Of a stretch of DNA of 7,418 nucleotides, positions 5,167-7,418 are shown piece after piece. Within the stretch, counting starts at the first letter, position 1; each line of letters opens with the position of its first letter. The notes under the pieces were generated by a model. The model saw nothing but the letters and a program-made list of their open reading frames with translations. It was not told the origin of the DNA and made no database searches. Origin of the DNA: Armatimonadota bacterium (GTDB lineage: Bacteria > Vulcanimicrobiota > JACPDS01); the NCBI GenBank assembly GCA_016183885.1, contig JACPDS010000209.1:1-7418 (forward strand), read 5' to 3'. Made by a program: the position numbers and the translations under genes.

Positions 5167-7133
5167 TGTTTCAAGCCTCAATCGGAAGATATCAAATTGT
5201 TCAAGAACTTAAAAGAGGGCCGATAGGAATTTATTATGAAGGATACGATCCAGCACTAGAAAAAAAAATCATTATTAAAATACTATCCCAGAATTTAATT
5301 TCTAACCCTGAAGCTAAAGAACGTTATATCCGCGAAATTCAAGCCATAGCAAAATTAAATCATCCTAATATCGCCAGAATTTATGATATTAACGAACAGG
5401 ATGGAATTTATTATATTGTTCTTGAATATATTCCAGAGAAAAATTTAGAAACTCTAATCAAAGAAAAAAAACAATTTACTTTAGAAGAAACCTTTTATTA
5501 TTTACTGCCGGTTTGCTACGCTTTGGATTACGCTCATCAATACGGGATTATTCATAAAGATATAACACCCAGGAATATTTTTATCAGCGATGATAATATT
5601 GTGAAATTAGCTAATTTTGGAATTTCATGGCTTGAAACTTCTTTTACTATTACTCAAAGCGGCGAGATTTTAAATTCATATTATTATTTTTCTCCCGAAG
5701 GCGCTAAAGGAGAAAAATTAGATAAAAGAAGCGATATTTATTCTTTAGGAATAATATTTTATGAAATGTTAGCCGGGAAGCCGCCTTTTAAGGCGGAAAA
5801 TTCAGCTCTCTTAATTGAAAAGCATCTAAATTCTACGCCTGAATCTCCCACTCTTTATAATTTCAGCATCCCTCAAAAAATAGAAAAAGCTATTTTAAAA
5901 GCCTTAAACAAAGACCCTCAAGAGCGGCAAAATAACCTTCAAGAATTCTTAAAAGAAATAGAAGAAAAAAAAGAACCTTTAAGCGCCGTTTCTCCTGCGG
6001 AAGCATCCCTGCATAATATTATGGGGAATAATTATTATAAACAAGGAAAATTGGATTTAGCTATTTTAGAATGGAAAAAAGCTATAGAATTAGACCCTTA
6101 TAACGCTTTAACGCATAATAACTTAGGTACTTCTTACGACGGGGTGGGGAAATTAGATTTAGCCCTCGAAGAATATAATAAAGCCGTGGAACTTAATCCG
6201 AATAATTTTGTGGCTCATTATAATTTAGGTTCGGCTTTTTACCGCTTAGAACAAATTGATAGAGCCATTGAAGAATATCGCAAAACTATAACTTTAAATC
6301 CCAAATTCGCTCCGGCTCATTATAATTTAGGGAATGGATTATTTAAAAAAGGAGAAATTGACCAAGCTATTTCAGAGTGGCAAAAAGCTTTGGTTTTAAA
6401 TCCTAATTTTGCCGAAGCTGTCTATAATTTAGGAAACGCTTATTATTTAAAAAAAAATAAAGAAGAAGCTCTGCTTAATTGGCAGAAAGCTTTGGAATTA
6501 GATCCTCAATTTGCCGTAGCCAATTTTAATATTGGGATTTTAGAATGGGAAGATGAAAAAATAGAAAAAGCTCAGGAGCTTTGGGAAGGAACTTTAAAAA
6601 TTAATCCTGAATTTGCCGAAGCTCATTATAATTTAGGAAATATTTATTATGAGAAAGAACAGTTTGACCAGGCTATCGAATCCTGGGAAAAAGCCGTTCT
6701 GGCTAAATCGGGATTCTGGCAGGCTCATTATAATTTAGGAAACGCTTATTATCTTAAAAAAAAATATAATGAAGCTATTCTTGAATGGGAAAAAACCATT
6801 AAATTTAAAGATGACCACTGGCAGTCATACTGGAATATAGCCAATACTTATTTTTTTAATCTTAACTTATTTGACCAGGCTATCCTCCAGTGGCAAAAGG
6901 TTGCCGCTATTAATCCTGATTACTGGCAGGCTTATTATAATTTAGGAGAAGCTTATTTAAAACAAAATAATATTGAGCTGGCTATTTTAGAATGGGAAAA
7001 AGTTATTAAACTAAATCCTAAATTTTGGTATGTTTATCACAATTTAGGCGTTCTTTATTACCGCAGGGGGCGTTTGGATATAGCCCTGCTTTATTGGACT
7101 AAAGCGGTAGCTTTAATGTTGTTTTCATGGTAA
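5166..7133 (+). CDS. Ser/Thr protein (pseudo)kinase fused to eleven TPR repeats
   Basis: The protein has 655 residues. A Hanks-type kinase fold spans ~9-270: ATP-anchoring Lys38 (IIIKIL), alpha-C Glu57 (REIQAIAKL), catalytic loop HKDITPRN (130-137), SPE (176-178, the APE position) and SDIYSLG (189-195). Key departures are the first P-loop glycine replaced (LKRGPIG, Lys16), the catalytic-loop Lys replaced by Thr134, and the DFG Asp replaced by Asn150 (NFG). Loss of the Mg-binding Asp argues for a pseudokinase or a weak, atypical enzyme. Eleven 34-residue TPRs (one of 35) fill 282 to the C terminus, with consensus AHYNLGNAYY...A(I/L)xxWxKA(I/L)xLNP. The later ones carry a recurring aromatic Trp at the repeat joint. 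There is no membrane segment, unlike PknB-type receptors, so it is probably a cytosolic scaffold. It starts inside the FHA stop codon (TAATG). The protein ends exactly at the last repeat, just before a hairpin repeat, so an original tail may be lost. Confidence 0.93.
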   Translation: MFQASIGRYQIVQELKRGPIGIYYEGYDPALEKKIIIKILSQNLISNPEAKERYIREIQAIAKLNHPNIARIYDINEQDGIYYIVLEYIPEKNLETLIKEKKQFTLEETFYYLLPVCYALDYAHQYGIIHKDITPRNIFISDDNIVKLANFGISWLETSFTITQSGEILNSYYYFSPEGAKGEKLDKRSDIYSLGIIFYEMLAGKPPFKAENSALLIEKHLNSTPESPTLYNFSIPQKIEKAILKALNKDPQERQNNLQEFLKEIEEKKEPLSAVSPAEASLHNIMGNNYYKQGKLDLAILEWKKAIELDPYNALTHNNLGTSYDGVGKLDLALEEYNKAVELNPNNFVAHYNLGSAFYRLEQIDRAIEEYRKTITLNPKFAPAHYNLGNGLFKKGEIDQAISEWQKALVLNPNFAEAVYNLGNAYYLKKNKEEALLNWQKALELDPQFAVANFNIGILEWEDEKIEKAQELWEGTLKINPEFAEAHYNLGNIYYEKEQFDQAIESWEKAVLAKSGFWQAHYNLGNAYYLKKKYNEAILEWEKTIKFKDDHWQSYWNIANTYFFNLNLFDQAILQWQKVAAINPDYWQAYYNLGEAYLKQNNIELAILEWEKVIKLNPKFWYVYHNLGVLYYRRGRLDIALLYWTKAVALMLFSW

Positions 7134-7154
7134 ATCCGAAGCATTGTCAGTGTC

Positions 7155-7190
7155 ACCCTCACCCTCGCCCTCTCCCATCAAGGGAGAGGG
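7155..7190. repeat. CCCTCTCCC hairpin repeat, copy 3, directly after the operon
   Basis: CCCTCACCCTCG is followed by CCCTCTCCC (7168-7176), loop ATCAA, and GGGAGAGGG (7182-7190). It lies about 20 bases past the stop of the kinase-like gene. No T-run follows, so it is not a standard intrinsic terminator. It could still act as a transcript-stabilising or attenuating hairpin at the operon end. Confidence 0.8.
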
Positions 7191-7191
7191 G

Positions 7192-7263
7192 ATAAAAGAA
7201 ACAGATTTACCCGCTTTAAATGAAAAAGAACTTAAATTTTTTAAAAAAAATAAAACCAAATGA
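7192..7263 (+). pseudogene. Short coding-looking tail ending at the ABC fragment start
   Basis: The frame ending in TGA 7261-7263 reads IKETDLPALNEKELKFFKKN and a few more Lys-rich residues after the hairpin repeat. It has the codon style of the neighbours and overlaps the next ATG as ATGA, a classic operon junction. Upstream, the same frame runs through the hairpin (SPSPSPSPIKGEG) to a stop near 7111-7116. It may be the detached 3' end of a gene interrupted by the repeat, perhaps the lost tail of the kinase-TPR gene or of another operon member. It is too short to identify. Confidence 0.3.
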
Positions 7264-7364
7264 ATGCTCTTAGCATAAAAAAACTTTCTAAAGATTTTGG
7301 TTGTCTTAAAACTGTCCAAAATTTTAATTTAAATCTAAGACTCTTTCTCATATTGAGTGTGTAG
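7260..7364 (+). pseudogene. N-terminal remnant of an ABC transporter ATP-binding protein
   Basis: ATG 7260 overlaps the preceding TGA by four bases. The first ~26 codons read MNALSIKKLSKDFGCLKTVQ then NFNLNL, the standard opening of ABC ATPases (IxxLSKxFGxLxAVxNxSLxI) before the Walker A motif. The Walker A region never arrives. After about 7337 the frame reads LRLFLILSV and stops at TAG 7362-7364, seven bases before another CCCTCTCCC hairpin. The gene therefore appears truncated by insertion or deletion associated with the repeat, unless the contig is misjoined there. Identification rests on a short stretch, so moderate confidence only. Confidence 0.55.
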
Positions 7365-7370
7365 AATTTT

Positions 7371-7393
7371 CCCTCTCCCAATTGTGGGAGAGG
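7371..7393. repeat. CCCTCTCCC hairpin repeat, copy 4
   Basis: CCTCTCCCA (7372-7380), loop ATTG, TGGGAGAGG (7385-7393). It follows the end of the ABC remnant. Confidence 0.8.
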
Positions 7394-7408
7394 AGCTTCT
7401 TTAACATT

Positions 7409-7418
7409 CCCTCTCCCC
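7409..7418. repeat. Start of a further CCCTCTCCC repeat, cut by the window edge
   Basis: CCCTCTCCCC ends the window 15 bases after copy 4. It looks like the left arm of a fifth hairpin, so the repeats may be clustered in tandem beyond the edge. Confidence 0.5.

Noticed and set aside
2619..7133. Type VI secretion regulatory cluster (ClpV, FHA, PpkA)
   Set aside because: The ATPase lacks the M domain expected of ClpV, the kinase is degenerate, and no structural type VI gene is visible; not excluded outside the window.
7125..7319. Minus-strand open frame at the operon end
   Set aside because: It runs through the CCCTCTCCC repeat (SPLMGEGEGEGD-like translation), a common artefact of such repeats, and has no family pattern.

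Overview
The window looks like an A+T-rich chromosome segment from an uncultured bacterium. Codons mostly end in A or T, and many short G+C-rich palindromic repeats are scattered between the genes. TGA ends at least one gene (the nucleotidyltransferase), so the code is most likely standard table 11. The repeat style, together with the tail-fibre-like surface-protein domain at the left edge, recalls candidate-phylum genomes such as Omnitrophica or Parcubacteria. That placement is a guess, because no taxonomic marker gene is present.

Left part (1-2618): the 3' end of a surface or tail-fibre-like protein is followed by an accessory zone packed with repeats. The zone holds a REP-associated tyrosine transposase (RAYT, Y1/HUH family) and a two-gene MNT nucleotidyltransferase/HEPN pair of toxin-antitoxin type. 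Two full 76-bp palindromic elements (TGTAGGGG...CCCCTAC[A/C]) and several half copies surround them. The two halves of this same element also encode the N- and C-terminal ends of the transposase. A 35-bp unit occurs three times. Two of its copies extend into direct repeats of about 90 bp that bracket the MNT/HEPN pair.

Central and right part (2619-7133): a tight three-gene operon encodes a Clp/Hsp100 AAA+ unfoldase, a one-domain FHA protein (11-base overlap) and a Ser/Thr-kinase-like protein with eleven C-terminal TPRs (1-base overlap). The kinase domain keeps the ATP-anchoring Lys, the alpha-C Glu and the HxD Asp. It has lost the DFG Asp (NFG), the catalytic-loop Lys (HKDIT) and the first glycine of the P-loop, so it is probably a pseudokinase. 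The Clp protein lacks the M domain, shows no recognisable ClpP-docking tripeptide, and has His in place of the D1 pore-loop Tyr. The most interesting proposal here is a phospho-reader, pseudokinase scaffold and unfoldase remodelling module with no type VI secretion gene in view.

Right edge (7134-7418): a CCCTCTCCC hairpin repeat immediately follows the operon. After it come a short coding-looking tail and, overlapping by ATGA, the first ~26 codons of an ABC-transporter ATPase. That ATPase breaks off shortly before another copy of the hairpin, so it looks like a gene remnant in a repeat-disturbed stretch.
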